A stretch of 64,000 bases of DNA from Microbacterium sp. Root61 (GCF_001427525.1 NZ_LMGU01000001.1:1-64000), one strand, 5' to 3'; counted from the first letter of the stretch, positions 55,631 to 64,000 are shown. Notes: generated from the sequence alone by a model not told the origin. Program-made: numbers and translations.

Positions 55631-55930
55631 ATGATCATCGAGTTCGAGGGTGACGTGTTCCAGTGGGCTGCCCGCACCGACTCGTCTTGGTACTTCACCG
55701 CGCTCCCGCTCGAGCTGGCTGAAATGGTCCGTGAAATCCCGCGTCCTTACCGCGGATTCGGATCCGTCCGTGTGCGTGCGCGGGTGGGAAAGTCCGAGTG
55801 GGTGACGTCGATCTTTCCGGACAGCGACACCGGCAGCTACGTCCTGCCACTGAAAAAAGCGGTGCGGGATGCCGAGTCCCTCGTCGACGGCGGACCAGTT
55901 TCGGTGCGCCTCGAGGTCCTCGACGGCTAG
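55631..55930 (+). CDS. DUF1905 domain protein
   Basis: 99 aa. FEGDVFQWAARTDSSWYFTALP, then GFGSVRVRARVGKSEWVTSIFP and YVLPLKKAVRDAESL match the DUF1905 beta-barrel. Often found near or fused to YdeI-type domains, which fits the neighbouring gene. TACTGT lies 7 nt before ATG 55631 (leaderless); an in-frame GTG at 55622 overlaps that box. Confidence 0.85.
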   Translation: MIIEFEGDVFQWAARTDSSWYFTALPLELAEMVREIPRPYRGFGSVRVRARVGKSEWVTSIFPDSDTGSYVLPLKKAVRDAESLVDGGPVSVRLEVLDG

Positions 55931-55978
55931 ATTCCGGGCTTCAGGCACCCTGCGTTACTCAAACGTGAGAATTGGGGT

Positions 55979-56012
55979 TTGACTAATCATGAGAAGCCTC
56001 TCATTATTAGTC
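55979..56012 (+). promoter_or_regulatory. Pilus operon promoter within a 32-bp palindrome
   Basis: TTGACT (55979-55984) and CATTAT (56002-56007) are 17 nt apart, a near-consensus promoter. Both lie in a palindrome, GACTAATCATGAGA (55981-55994) / TCTCATTATTAGTC (55999-56012), with one mismatch and loop AGCC. The AT-rich arms stand out in this GC-rich genome. Transcription should start near 56014, so the palindrome is probably a DNA operator and not an RNA hairpin. Confidence 0.6.
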
Positions 56013-56013
56013 C

Positions 56014-56135
56014 CGGGGAAGGCGTCGCTATGGGGGCGACGTCAGACACCAGCTCTGGGGAGACTGGGAATCTGGGGATTCCGTTGCGCGATCCAGGGCG
56101 TTCTGTCAACGCATCTAACTGGGGAGTACTTCGTC
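56014..56135 (+). other. Structured 5' leader of the pilin mRNA
   Basis: About 122 nt of untranslated leader, if the start is near 56014. Possible hairpins are CGTCGC (56023-56028) / GCGACG (56036-56041) and GGAATC (56067-56072) / GATTCC (56077-56082). It contains many GGGG runs and ends with GGGGAG before the pilin ATG. It does not match c-di-GMP-I or other riboswitch motifs known to me. Confidence 0.4.
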
Positions 56136-56516
56136 ATGCGCACAATTCACAACTACCTCGAGACCGCCAAGCAGCGACGCGAAGACGGTGAGGCGGGCTT
56201 CTCGCTCATCGAGCTCATCGTCGTCGTGGCGATTCTCGGAATCCTCGTCGCCATCGCCATTCCGGTGTTCGGTGCCATCCAGCAGTCAGCCAAGGACAAC
56301 TCGCTCAAGAACGCGGCCGCCTCTGGGGCAACCGTAGTTGCCGCAGAGATCGCTCGTGGCGCTGATGGCGATCCCGAAGCGCAGTTGGCTCTGAGCGAGA
56401 CCGCGGACTACACATTTGAGCTCGCGGGTGACACGCTCACGACTTTCTGTGTGACGGCGACCGGGGCCGGCGCGCTCGATGGCGCCGCAGAGGCCGAGGC
56501 TGGCCCCTGCCCGTAA
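56136..56516 (+). CDS. Type IV pilin (major pilin candidate)
   Basis: 126 aa. Class III signal: cleavage expected after Gly21 in GEAG|FSLIELIVVVAILGILVAIAIP, with Glu26 as the conserved +5 residue. Two Cys near the C-terminus (FCVTATG and a terminal GPCP) may form the D-loop disulfide. GGGGAG lies before ATG 56136. Its own promoter and a following hairpin suggest higher expression than the genes behind it. Confidence 0.9.
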   Translation: MRTIHNYLETAKQRREDGEAGFSLIELIVVVAILGILVAIAIPVFGAIQQSAKDNSLKNAAASGATVVAAEIARGADGDPEAQLALSETADYTFELAGDTLTTFCVTATGAGALDGAAEAEAGPCP

Positions 56517-56527
56517 CCAATCTCGTT

Positions 56528-56558
56528 GAGGCCGGCGCGCACTACTCGCGCCGGCCTC
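56528..56558 (+). terminator. Hairpin between the pilin and minor-pilin genes
   Basis: GAGGCCGGCGCG (56528-56539) pairs perfectly with CGCGCCGGCCTC (56547-56558) around a 7-nt loop. No T-tract. Either a partial terminator or an mRNA-stabilising structure that favours the pilin message. Confidence 0.7.
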
Positions 56559-56605
56559 GACGCCACCACGGAGCCATCCGTACACCGCTGACTTTGGGGA
56601 ATGTC

Positions 56606-57019
56606 ATGACGCGTGCATCCGATACGAACGACGACGGCTTCGGCCTCGTCGAGGTAATCGTCGCGATCTTCATCCTCGGGCTCCTCGCCGTCGCGATTCT
56701 TCCGTTGATCTGGACGGGCCTTCGAGTGGCGACCGAGCAGAGCGCCGTCGCCGGCGCCACGCACGCCACGTCGGGTTTCATCGACGAAGTCCGCTCACGC
56801 GCGGACGGCGGATGCAGCGCACTGAACGGTACGAGCAGCTTCACCACCGATCGTGGTGACGACATCCTCATCACCGGTGTCGTCGATGCGGCGTGCAACG
56901 ACACGTTGCGTCCTCTCGCGGTCAAGTACACGGCGACGGCGACCAACGGCGACGGAGACGTCCTCGCCGCCGTCGAGACGTTGATCTTCCTGCCGAAGCC
57001 TCCGGGCGAGACCCCGTGA
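56606..57019 (+). CDS. Minor pilin, PilV-like
   Basis: 137 aa. Prepilin signal NDDG|FGLVEVIVAIFILGLLAVAIL with Glu at +5 (Glu16). The rest is short and variable with a Cys pair (GGCSALNG, DAACND). GGGGA precedes ATG 56606. The GTGA junction couples it to the next gene. Confidence 0.8.
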   Translation: MTRASDTNDDGFGLVEVIVAIFILGLLAVAILPLIWTGLRVATEQSAVAGATHATSGFIDEVRSRADGGCSALNGTSSFTTDRGDDILITGVVDAACNDTLRPLAVKYTATATNGDGDVLAAVETLIFLPKPPGETP

Positions 57020-57618
57020 CCGCCTCGCTCCGAGAGCGTGTCGGTTCTGACGAATCCGGGCTCACCCTCATCGAGCTCGTCATCTATATGACCCTCGCCG
57101 TCGTCGTCGGCACGATCGTCGTATCGATGTTCATCGGCACCCTCAAGGGGCAGGACCAGGTGACCTCCACCACGCAGGCCACCACCAAAGGCCAGCTCGC
57201 GGCCACAACCATCGAGAGAGCCATGCGCAACGCCACCGCCTTCGCCATCGCCGACGGCGGCAAGACGCTCACGGTGCTCACGACGCTGGACAAACCTTGC
57301 CAGCAGTTCACGCTCCAGCGCAACGCGGCGGCGAGTACAGGCAGTCGCGACGTCTACGATCTGTTCCTCTACCAGGGCGCCAAGCTGCCCGTGGGCACGT
57401 GGCCGACAGCGTCGACGGGAGCCCTCACTTCGGGTGTGGTGCTGGTCGACGCCGACCATCACACCAGCATCCCCTTCGTCCTTGACGGCAAATCCTTGGA
57501 CTACACCCTCTGGTTCGCCACAGACGTGAAGGCATCCGCGCCTGACAGCCCCAACGTCGACTTTCGCGGAACCATCACCCCGCGCGGCACGGGAGGAGTC
57601 ATCGCCTCATGTTCGTGA
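57016..57618 (+). CDS. Minor pilin, PilW-like
   Basis: 200 aa. Prepilin signal DESG|LTLIELVIYMTLAVVVGTIVVSMF, with Glu20 at +5. An extended soluble domain has Cys in KPCQQF and a terminal ASCS. GTG 57016 overlaps the PilV-like stop; the gene overlaps the next by 10 nt. Confidence 0.8.
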   Translation: MTASLRERVGSDESGLTLIELVIYMTLAVVVGTIVVSMFIGTLKGQDQVTSTTQATTKGQLAATTIERAMRNATAFAIADGGKTLTVLTTLDKPCQQFTLQRNAAASTGSRDVYDLFLYQGAKLPVGTWPTASTGALTSGVVLVDADHHTSIPFVLDGKSLDYTLWFATDVKASAPDSPNVDFRGTITPRGTGGVIASCS

Positions 57619-60600
57619 AAACCGACATAGTCCTCGCCCGCGTGCGTGATCGCCTCCGCACCACCACCCGCGACGACTCCGGCGCCACGCTCGTCGCCGT
57701 ACTCACTCTCATGGCAGTGGGCTTCATCGCGTCCGCCATCATCGCCGCCGCGTGCATGTTCACGATCGCGCAGACCGCTCAGGGCAGGACGGATGCGCAG
57801 AGCTTTGCCGCCGCCGAAGCCGGCCGCGACGCCGTCGTTTCTGTGCTCTCGCAAGAGACGGCTTCCGCGCTGTGCACGAACAGCGCGGCCGGTATCGGCC
57901 ATTTCACGTCAGCCGTCGGCCAGACCCCCGTCTATCAGGCGTGGGTTCAGGCCATCGACAGCGGCACCCCGCCGACCTCATGGCAGGGGTCAGTGGGAGC
58001 CGACGACGTTCCCGCGGTGCCGAGCTGCCCCACGGACGGCACGAAGTACATCGTCGTGCGCTCGATCGGAAGCAGCGCCGGTGGCGGCACAGAGGTCATC
58101 GACGCCGTGTACAAGTGGCAACTCGGCAAGGAGACCGTCGCGGGCGGCGGCCTGGGCTATCAGGGTGTGTCGTACGCTGCGACGGCGAGCACGATCAAGG
58201 GCGACATGATCGTCAAGAACGGCAACCTCGAGTGCAATTACGGCACCGTCTTCGATGGCAGCGTCTATGTGCTCAACGGCAACGTCAACGTCGGTGCCGA
58301 CGCCTTCTTCGGATGGGGTGGCGACGCCTGCACGATCAATGGTGAGCTCGTCGTGGCCGGAACAATCAACTTCGAGCGCAAGTGCACTGCGTGGTTCATC
58401 GTGTGCATCAGCTACGCGTTCGGCACGATGTCGGTCGGCGGCCCTGCTCACGTGCAGGGCAGCATCGAGGCAGCCGACGGCGGCACGCTCAACGTCGGCA
58501 CCGACCCCATCGCCGACAACCCGAGCATCAACGATGTCGAAGACACCTACACGACGCGCGATCTCACCCTCGCGGGCCATATCGCCACGGGCAGCGGTGG
58601 TCCCACGATCACGACCTCCAACGGCGGGTCCATCGAAGCCGTGGACTACATCACCGCGGGCAAGGCACTGACAGCGGCGGGTGGGATCGCCACCGGCGGC
58701 AATCTCACCGCAACCGCGGCCGTCACCGCGAACGGCGGCGACATCTCCGTCGTCGGCAAGATCCTCGGCGCCAACGGCGTGACTGCTTCGGCATCGATCC
58801 TCGCCGGAGGCGATATCCAAGACTCGGGCGCGCGCACGGCCACCTCAGGCAACATCACCACCGCGGGTTCGATCCTCGGCTCCGGCATCGTCACAGCGGG
58901 TCTGGGCATCACAGTGAAGGGCAGCATCGGCGGCTCGCGCGTCGTCAAGGCGAACGGCGGTCCGATCACCGTCGGTGTCGACATCGCCAACTCCGGCGGC
59001 ACCACCGCATTGGGCGACATCTCGGTCGCTGGGGCGATCACGACCGCATCGGGAGCCGTCACAGCAGGCGGTGCGGTCAAGGTTCTGGGCAACATCGTGA
59101 CTGCCAGCAAGGTGGACGCCAACGGCGGACATCTGCAGACGGGCGGCACGCTCGACGGCGGTGTTCGCGAAGCCAGTGGCAGCATCACCACCACGCAGCC
59201 GATCAATACAGCAAGCGCCGTCACAGCCGGGGAGAACCTCATCACCAACGGCGCTCTCGCCGGCAACGGCCCGCGCACCGCGACCGGAGGCACGATGTCG
59301 GTCAAGGGCGACCTGGGCGGCACCGGTGCGAAGAATGCCACCGACTTCATCGTCACCGGCAACCTCGGTGGCGGAGATGCGCTGGCCACCGGCAACCTCA
59401 CCGTCAACGGCACCATCTCCGGCGACGGCGCGCGGCAAGCCTTGGGCGGTGCGCTGTGGGGAGACAACTCCGGCAACCTCTCGGGCAGCGGCCGAAAGTC
59501 GGCGAAGTACATCTTCGTGAACGGCAACCTGGCCAGCGGCAATTCCGTCACCGCTACGGAGAACCTCATCGTGGTCGGCAACGTCACGAACAATGTGGCG
59601 GTGACGGCGACGAACGGCACCCTCTCGATCAAGGGTGCGCCCGGCAGCGGTGCGAAGACCGGGGGGACTGTCCTCATTCAAGGAGACGTGAGCGGGGGAG
59701 CCGTGAACGCCACGGCCGGCAATCTCGAGATCACCGGCAGCGTCACAGGCAGCGGCGGCCTGGCCGCCGTCAACGGGCGCATCGCGGTGAGCCAGAACAT
59801 CGGTTCGGCATCCGCGCCTGCCACCGGAGCGGTGAGCTCGAAGACCGGCATCCTCGTCGGCGGACTGATCAACCTCAACACGAGCGGCGGCACTGCGGGC
59901 CTCACCACGACCGCGCCCACGGCGAGCGTGACTGCCGTGGGCGACATCAAGACGACGCAATCGACCGCGTGCTCCGTCACGGGAGACTTCCGTGCCGGCG
60001 GGATCCTGACGCTTCCGCAGGCGGGCAACTCGTGGAACGCGAACACGACCGCTTACCCGTACTGCACGATCGGCGGCAAGCTGCAGTCGGCCAGCACATC
60101 GAAGTCGATATTCGCAGGAAGCAACTGGCGTGTGCGCGTCGGCACGACCTCGGCTTCCACAGTCGAATCCGCTGCCAACTCGGTGGCCAACGGCTGGGGC
60201 ATCCCCAGCGGATCGGGCAACGCGCGCTACCTCAAGGGCACGGCTTCGACGACTCCGGCGAACGGAACGACGAACGTGGGGTCACCGACGGTGAACTCCA
60301 ACACCACGACGAATCCGAAGCCGGCAGCCCCCACCGTTGTTCCGGCGTTCACCGCGCCGGTGAGCGGGACGATGACCTTGACCTCGACCGATGGAACCGC
60401 GCTCACCGCCATCGCACCCGTCGTCGGCGTGCCGGATGTGACGCCGCCATCCGCCCCGCCCTTCGTGCTCAATGAGCGCACGGTGAAGACGTGGTCCGAC
60501 ATCGACGACCTCCAGCTGCGCACGACGTGGCTCGACCTCGGCACCTACACGGACTGGGGTCCGGACTACTTCAAGGTCACTCTCTCGGGCACGCGCTGCA

Positions 60601-61235
60601 CATCGTGGCTGGGATTGAGTGGCCAATTGACGAGAATCCTCAACACCGCCGGAGAGGTCCGCGAAACCGCGACCGGCGCAGTCCTGGTGCCCGGCGATGC
60701 GAAGAACATCGTCATCGATGCGACAGGGTGCACCAACACCATCACCATGTCGTGGGCGGCAACGAACCTGAAGCGCGACGCCGTCATCCTGGTGAACAAC
60801 GCGAGCTTCGATCTCGCATCCATGGGATCGCAGAGCGCGACGCGCCAGCTCTTCGTCGTCCAGGTAGACAAAGACCAAAGCCCGCAACGCTCGCCGCGCG
60901 GGGTGGTGGAGGCGGTGCCCAACTGCAGCCCAGGTCAGAACAGGATCTCGATCAGCGGCGATGGCATCTTCGGCGATGGCGCCTTCAAGGCGAACGTGCT
61001 GCTCTACACTCCGTGCGGCGTGTCGGGCGGATGGCTCAACAACTGGCAGGGGCACATCTACGCGAACGGCAGCGCGTCCGTCGACACGAACGTTCTCTCC
61101 AAGTACAGCTGCGTCGACATGAGCATCCCGGGAATCCTCTCCCTGCCCTGCGACATCGACACGATCACCGACACGGGACACATGAATATCGCGGCATACG
61201 CGATCGGCGACCGACTCACGCAGACGGAGCCGTGA
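57609..61235 (+). CDS. Giant PilX-like pilus protein with repetitive domain
   Basis: 1208 aa. The N-terminus DDSG|ATLVAVLTLMAVGFIASAI is a prepilin-like helix with Ala rather than Glu at +5, as in PilX-type proteins. After about residue 185, and to about 800, the sequence is low-complexity repeats of 18-25 residues of the form GGxIxxxGxITAxGxVxAGG, consistent with a long beta-solenoid. A Ser/Thr/Pro-rich hinge (about 870-930) precedes a C-terminal domain with six or more Cys. Probably a pilus-tip or surface adhesin exported by the encoded machine. ATG 57609 overlaps the PilW-like gene. Confidence 0.8.
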   Translation: MFVKTDIVLARVRDRLRTTTRDDSGATLVAVLTLMAVGFIASAIIAAACMFTIAQTAQGRTDAQSFAAAEAGRDAVVSVLSQETASALCTNSAAGIGHFTSAVGQTPVYQAWVQAIDSGTPPTSWQGSVGADDVPAVPSCPTDGTKYIVVRSIGSSAGGGTEVIDAVYKWQLGKETVAGGGLGYQGVSYAATASTIKGDMIVKNGNLECNYGTVFDGSVYVLNGNVNVGADAFFGWGGDACTINGELVVAGTINFERKCTAWFIVCISYAFGTMSVGGPAHVQGSIEAADGGTLNVGTDPIADNPSINDVEDTYTTRDLTLAGHIATGSGGPTITTSNGGSIEAVDYITAGKALTAAGGIATGGNLTATAAVTANGGDISVVGKILGANGVTASASILAGGDIQDSGARTATSGNITTAGSILGSGIVTAGLGITVKGSIGGSRVVKANGGPITVGVDIANSGGTTALGDISVAGAITTASGAVTAGGAVKVLGNIVTASKVDANGGHLQTGGTLDGGVREASGSITTTQPINTASAVTAGENLITNGALAGNGPRTATGGTMSVKGDLGGTGAKNATDFIVTGNLGGGDALATGNLTVNGTISGDGARQALGGALWGDNSGNLSGSGRKSAKYIFVNGNLASGNSVTATENLIVVGNVTNNVAVTATNGTLSIKGAPGSGAKTGGTVLIQGDVSGGAVNATAGNLEITGSVTGSGGLAAVNGRIAVSQNIGSASAPATGAVSSKTGILVGGLINLNTSGGTAGLTTTAPTASVTAVGDIKTTQSTACSVTGDFRAGGILTLPQAGNSWNANTTAYPYCTIGGKLQSASTSKSIFAGSNWRVRVGTTSASTVESAANSVANGWGIPSGSGNARYLKGTASTTPANGTTNVGSPTVNSNTTTNPKPAAPTVVPAFTAPVSGTMTLTSTDGTALTAIAPVVGVPDVTPPSAPPFVLNERTVKTWSDIDDLQLRTTWLDLGTYTDWGPDYFKVTLSGTRCTSWLGLSGQLTRILNTAGEVRETATGAVLVPGDAKNIVIDATGCTNTITMSWAATNLKRDAVILVNNASFDLASMGSQSATRQLFVVQVDKDQSPQRSPRGVVEAVPNCSPGQNRISISGDGIFGDGAFKANVLLYTPCGVSGGWLNNWQGHIYANGSASVDTNVLSKYSCVDMSIPGILSLPCDIDTITDTGHMNIAAYAIGDRLTQTEP

Positions 61236-62077
61236 CCGTGTCGACCGCTCTTCTCGTCTACCTCGTCGTCGTCGCGGGCCTGTTCGGCCTCGTGATCGGC
61301 TCGTTCCTCAACGTCGTCGTGTACCGCGTGCCGGCCGGTATTCCGCTCACACGTGAGAGCCGCTGCCCGCACTGCGACACGGCCGTGCGCTGGTGGCAGA
61401 ACGTGCCGGTGGTGTCGTGGATCGTGCTGCGCGGGAAATGCGCGAACTGCTCCGCTCCGATCTCACCGCGGTATCCGCTCGTCGAGGCCTTCACCGGGTT
61501 CGCGTTCGCGGGGATCGCGTGGTGGGTGCTTGCGACGGACGTTTCGTCTCACGTCGTTTCCTCGACGTCGATGAGCGCGACCGTTGTCGTGCTCGTCGCC
61601 TTCTTGTACTTCGCGGCGATCAGCATCGCGTTGACGCTCATCGACCTCGACACCCACCGGCTGCCCAACGCCATCGTGCTGCCCAGCTACCTCGTCGCGA
61701 TCGTACTCTTCACCATCGCCTGCCTGCTCGGCGCCGATTGGTGGGCGTTGGGCCGAGCCGGCATCGGCATGGCCGCGCTCTACGCCTTCTACTTCCTTCT
61801 GCGGCTGGTGCAGCCTCGGGCCATGGGCGGCGGAGACGTGAAGCTTGCCGGCGTTGTGGGACTGTACCTCGGCTGGCTCGGCTGGTCGACTCTGATCGTG
61901 GGCGCCTTCGCCGCGTTCCTGCTCGGCGGGGTTTTCGGCATCATCCTGCTCGCCACCCGTAAGGCCGGCCGCCGCACCGCGATCCCCTTCGGGCCGTGGA
62001 TGATCGCGGGCGCCTGGACCGGAATCTTCGCCGGCGAGATCGTCGGCAGGCTCTACGGAGGACTCTATGTGTCGTGA
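61232..62077 (+). CDS. pilD: Prepilin peptidase (PilD-type)
   Basis: 281 aa, about seven membrane helices. N-terminal methylase-like part with GSFLNVVVYRVP and zinc Cys pairs CPHC and CANC. The aspartic-protease residues are in LIDLDTHRLPN and MGGGDVKL. Cleaves and N-methylates the pilins encoded upstream. GTG 61232 overlaps the preceding stop; GTG 61238 is an alternative. Confidence 0.93.
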   Translation: MTVSTALLVYLVVVAGLFGLVIGSFLNVVVYRVPAGIPLTRESRCPHCDTAVRWWQNVPVVSWIVLRGKCANCSAPISPRYPLVEAFTGFAFAGIAWWVLATDVSSHVVSSTSMSATVVVLVAFLYFAAISIALTLIDLDTHRLPNAIVLPSYLVAIVLFTIACLLGADWWALGRAGIGMAALYAFYFLLRLVQPRAMGGGDVKLAGVVGLYLGWLGWSTLIVGAFAAFLLGGVFGIILLATRKAGRRTAIPFGPWMIAGAWTGIFAGEIVGRLYGGLYVS

Positions 62078-62130
62078 CATCACATCGTGCGAGTGGGTAC
62101 TCGCTCGGCATCTAAGGGAGAGTGACTGAA

Positions 62131-63171
62131 ATGGCAGCGAGAACTGTCGTCGGTCTCGAGATCACGGAGGAGAGCGTCCGCGCTGCCGAAGTGACGACGG
62201 GTCCATCGCCCACGCTGGTGGCTTTCGGCGAGGTGCCGCTTCCCGATGGCGCAGCCAAAGACTCTGAGATCGTGGACCGGGACGCTGTCGCGGTCGCGCT
62301 GCAGCGACTATGGGCGCAGTCCGGCATCAAGTCGCGCAATGTGGTGCTCGGTGTCGGCAGCCGCCGGATCCTGGTGCGCGAGTATGCCACCCCGCTGATG
62401 AGTCTCGAACTCATCAGGCAGGCGCTGCCCTTCCAGGTGCAGGATCTGCTGCCGGTGCCCGTCGATCAAGCCGTTCTCGATTTCTACCCGGTGTCGGAAG
62501 AGGGCGGAAACGTCCACGGTCTTCTCATCGCAGCGGTGTCCGAGACGATCGAGGATCTCGTCGAGACGGTGACAAAGGCGAAGCTGCATGTCGAGCGGGT
62601 CGATTTGGCGCCCTTCGGACTCGCTCGTGTCGCCAAGGTCGTCGGCCAGGCGAACGAGGCCGTCGTGATGATCCACATCGGTGACCACACGACGTACGTC
62701 GTCGTGGCCGTCGACGGTGTGCCTCGCTTTGTCCGCATCATCCCGGCCGAGATCGCCACGGGGGCTACGGCGCGGCGCAACACCGTCGAGATCCTCGAGG
62801 AGGAGCCGGTCGAGGTCGCCGTCGTCACCGACCGCCGCGGGCGTGCCAGCATGCGCGTGCAGTCCGGAGAAGCGGCCGCGATCGCCGTCACGACGGAGGC
62901 TGCAGCATCCGTCACCGATCTCGCCCATCGCCTGCGCAACACGATTGACTTCTACGCCTCGCGCGCGGGGACCGACAGGGTAACGGGGGTCTTCGTCAGC
63001 GGCGCCGGCGCGGCCAACCCGGCCGTCCTGCCCGCGCTGCAGTCGGCGTTGGACTATCCGGTGCGCGCTGTCGACCTCGCCGCGGTGCTCGGCACGAAGG
63101 CCGCGATCGACGGCGAAGTCGCGTTCAGCTTGGTCGGCACGATCGGCATCGTGCTGGGAGAGGACAAATGA
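62131..63171 (+). CDS. pilM: Type IV pilus assembly protein PilM
   Basis: 346 aa. Actin-like ATPase fold: VVGLEITEESVRAAEV (phosphate-1), VVLGVGSRRILVREYATPLM, FQVQDLLPVPVDQAVLDFYP and VMIHIGDHTTYVVV (phosphate-2). Cytoplasmic partner of PilN. ATG 62131 is chosen, with GGGAG 10 nt upstream; GTG 62122 is too close to that RBS. Overlaps pilN by 4 nt. Confidence 0.9.
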   Translation: MAARTVVGLEITEESVRAAEVTTGPSPTLVAFGEVPLPDGAAKDSEIVDRDAVAVALQRLWAQSGIKSRNVVLGVGSRRILVREYATPLMSLELIRQALPFQVQDLLPVPVDQAVLDFYPVSEEGGNVHGLLIAAVSETIEDLVETVTKAKLHVERVDLAPFGLARVAKVVGQANEAVVMIHIGDHTTYVVVAVDGVPRFVRIIPAEIATGATARRNTVEILEEEPVEVAVVTDRRGRASMRVQSGEAAAIAVTTEAAASVTDLAHRLRNTIDFYASRAGTDRVTGVFVSGAGAANPAVLPALQSALDYPVRAVDLAAVLGTKAAIDGEVAFSLVGTIGIVLGEDK

Positions 63172-63812
63172 TGGCCGCCAAGAAACCTGTGCTGGCGCTT
63201 GCGGGAGTGCCGCGCGTCAACCTGATGCCTCGCGCTGAGACGGATCGACGTGAGCGCATTTCGCTGACTCGTACGTGGTCGCTGCTTGCCGTTGCCGCGC
63301 TCGTGGTCGGTGTGCTCACCATCGGAGGCGCATTTGCACTGAAGCTCCTGGCCGACCAGCACCTCGCCGCAGAGCAGGCACGCACCACCGGCCTGCTCAC
63401 CGAACTGCAGAGCTACTCGGACGTGTCGGCGGCTATTGCGACGCAACGCGGACTGGAGGAGTTCCGCACCAGCGCCATGGGCACCGATACGGATTGGACG
63501 GCCATGCTGCATCTCGTTACCAGCGCGATTCCCGCTGAGGTGACGATGCTCGAGTTCAGTCTCAACCCGGCCGCCAGCGTCCTTGAAGACCCAACTTCCG
63601 GCGCCGGCTACAGCGGACTACTGACCTTCTCCGCGGCCAGCGCTGACGCGCAGGCAGCCACTGTGCAAGCGCTGCGTCTCGTGCCAGGGATCCTCGCCGT
63701 CGATGCCGCCACCCTCTATCAGGGCGGCGAAGCGGGCTTCGAGTTCACCGTCACGATTTCGTTCGATCAGTCGGTGTTCACCGGCGCGCACACGAAGGGC
63801 TCGGGGAACTGA
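63168..63812 (+). CDS. pilN: Type IV pilus assembly protein PilN
   Basis: 214 aa. The N-terminal cytoplasmic RVNLMPR motif binds PilM (NLxP), followed by one membrane helix (about residues 36-60) and a ferredoxin-like extracytoplasmic domain. Start ATG 63168 overlaps the pilM stop; ATG 63171 is next. The stop and the pilO start share TGATG. Confidence 0.85.
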   Translation: MMAAKKPVLALAGVPRVNLMPRAETDRRERISLTRTWSLLAVAALVVGVLTIGGAFALKLLADQHLAAEQARTTGLLTELQSYSDVSAAIATQRGLEEFRTSAMGTDTDWTAMLHLVTSAIPAEVTMLEFSLNPAASVLEDPTSGAGYSGLLTFSAASADAQAATVQALRLVPGILAVDAATLYQGGEAGFEFTVTISFDQSVFTGAHTKGSGN

Positions 63813-64000
63813 TGCCCAAGCAACTCATCAACACCGTCGGACTGCTGCTCGTGCTCGGTATCATCGCCGCGGCCACGTTCTTGGTCGCGTTGCCGATCTA
63901 CCTCCAGTCGGTCGGTGCCGATGCAGACAGCCGCGCTGTCGCCTCGCAGAACGCGAACACGCAGGCCTCGATCGACGCCCTCGCTGCGCAGAACGTCGGC
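63812..64000 (+). CDS. pilO: Type IV pilus assembly protein PilO (partial, cut by window end)
   Basis: The first 63 codons are visible: MPKQLINTVG, then a membrane helix (LLLVLGIIAAATFLVALPIY) and the start of a coiled-coil rich in Ala/Gln (ASQNANTQASIDAL). The position after PilM-PilN and this topology fit PilO. The rest lies beyond the window. Confidence 0.75.
   Translation, partial: MPKQLINTVGLLLVLGIIAAATFLVALPIYLQSVGADADSRAVASQNANTQASIDALAAQNVG

Noticed and set aside
56014..56135. c-di-GMP-I riboswitch in the pilin leader
   Set aside because: The conserved core words of that class are not present; only generic hairpins are seen.
58382..60475. 697-codon Arg/His-rich frame within the giant pilus protein gene
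   Set aside because: It is the +2 shadow of a repetitive gene; the main frame has a signal, hydrophobic helix and operon overlaps.

Overview
The window is chromosomal DNA from a high-GC actinobacterium. The scpA-scpB-rluB-tyrA-cmk-der gene order, the many GTG starts, TANNNT-type -10 boxes placed 6-8 nt before start codons, and the very frequent GGATGCC/GCATCC words point to Microbacteriaceae, most likely Microbacterium. That placement is inference from gene order and word use, not from a database search.

Layout. (1) 1-17300, core region. The 3' end of a 5S rRNA and its terminator come first. Then nadK-recN, pyrG-Nudix-xerD, a septum-formation-type lipoprotein, a chromosome-segregation block parA-scpA-scpB, then rluB-tyrA-cmk-der. 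Small genes on both strands follow (two GNATs, a Nudix/NYN-like fusion, DUF2809, an S4 protein, a YhhN-type enzyme) and tRNA-Pro(GGG). (2) 17300-23300, accessory regulators: a YCII/DGPF protein with an ECF42-type sigma factor, a divergent ArsR/SRPBCC pair around a palindrome, an SDR, an HSL-type esterase and a TetR regulator. (3) 23690-30690, a six-gene operon: a complete Opp/Dpp-type ABC importer followed by an Ldh2-fold protein that lacks the family's catalytic His, and a DUF1684 protein. (4) 30890-42560, envelope functions: a membrane-anchored GH5 glycosidase, a MacAB-like export operon with a peptidoglycan-binding adaptor and lipoprotein divergent from a two-component system, and a very large pore-plus-FUSC membrane protein. 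(5) 42730-49480, a urease operon ureA-[CbiX-like His-rich protein]-ureB-C-F-G-D-urea transporter with no ureE. (6) 49500-55930, an L,D-transpeptidase, DUF1294, a serine hydrolase, a glycosyltransferase, an intergenic repeat cluster, a DUF222/HNH gene flanked by related repeats, and two small conserved proteins. (7) 55979-64000 (continues past the end), a type IV pilus operon: pilin, two minor pilins, a 1208-residue PilX-like protein with a repetitive domain, prepilin peptidase, and PilM, PilN and partial PilO.

The most unusual items are the CbiX-like His-rich protein in the urease operon, whose His-rich tail continues in the +1 frame past its stop codon; the giant repetitive pilus protein; a pilus promoter whose -35 and -10 boxes lie in opposite arms of a 32-bp palindrome; the pore/FUSC fusion; a dispersed family of long two-part palindromes at gene ends; and a window-wide pattern of leaderless promoters.
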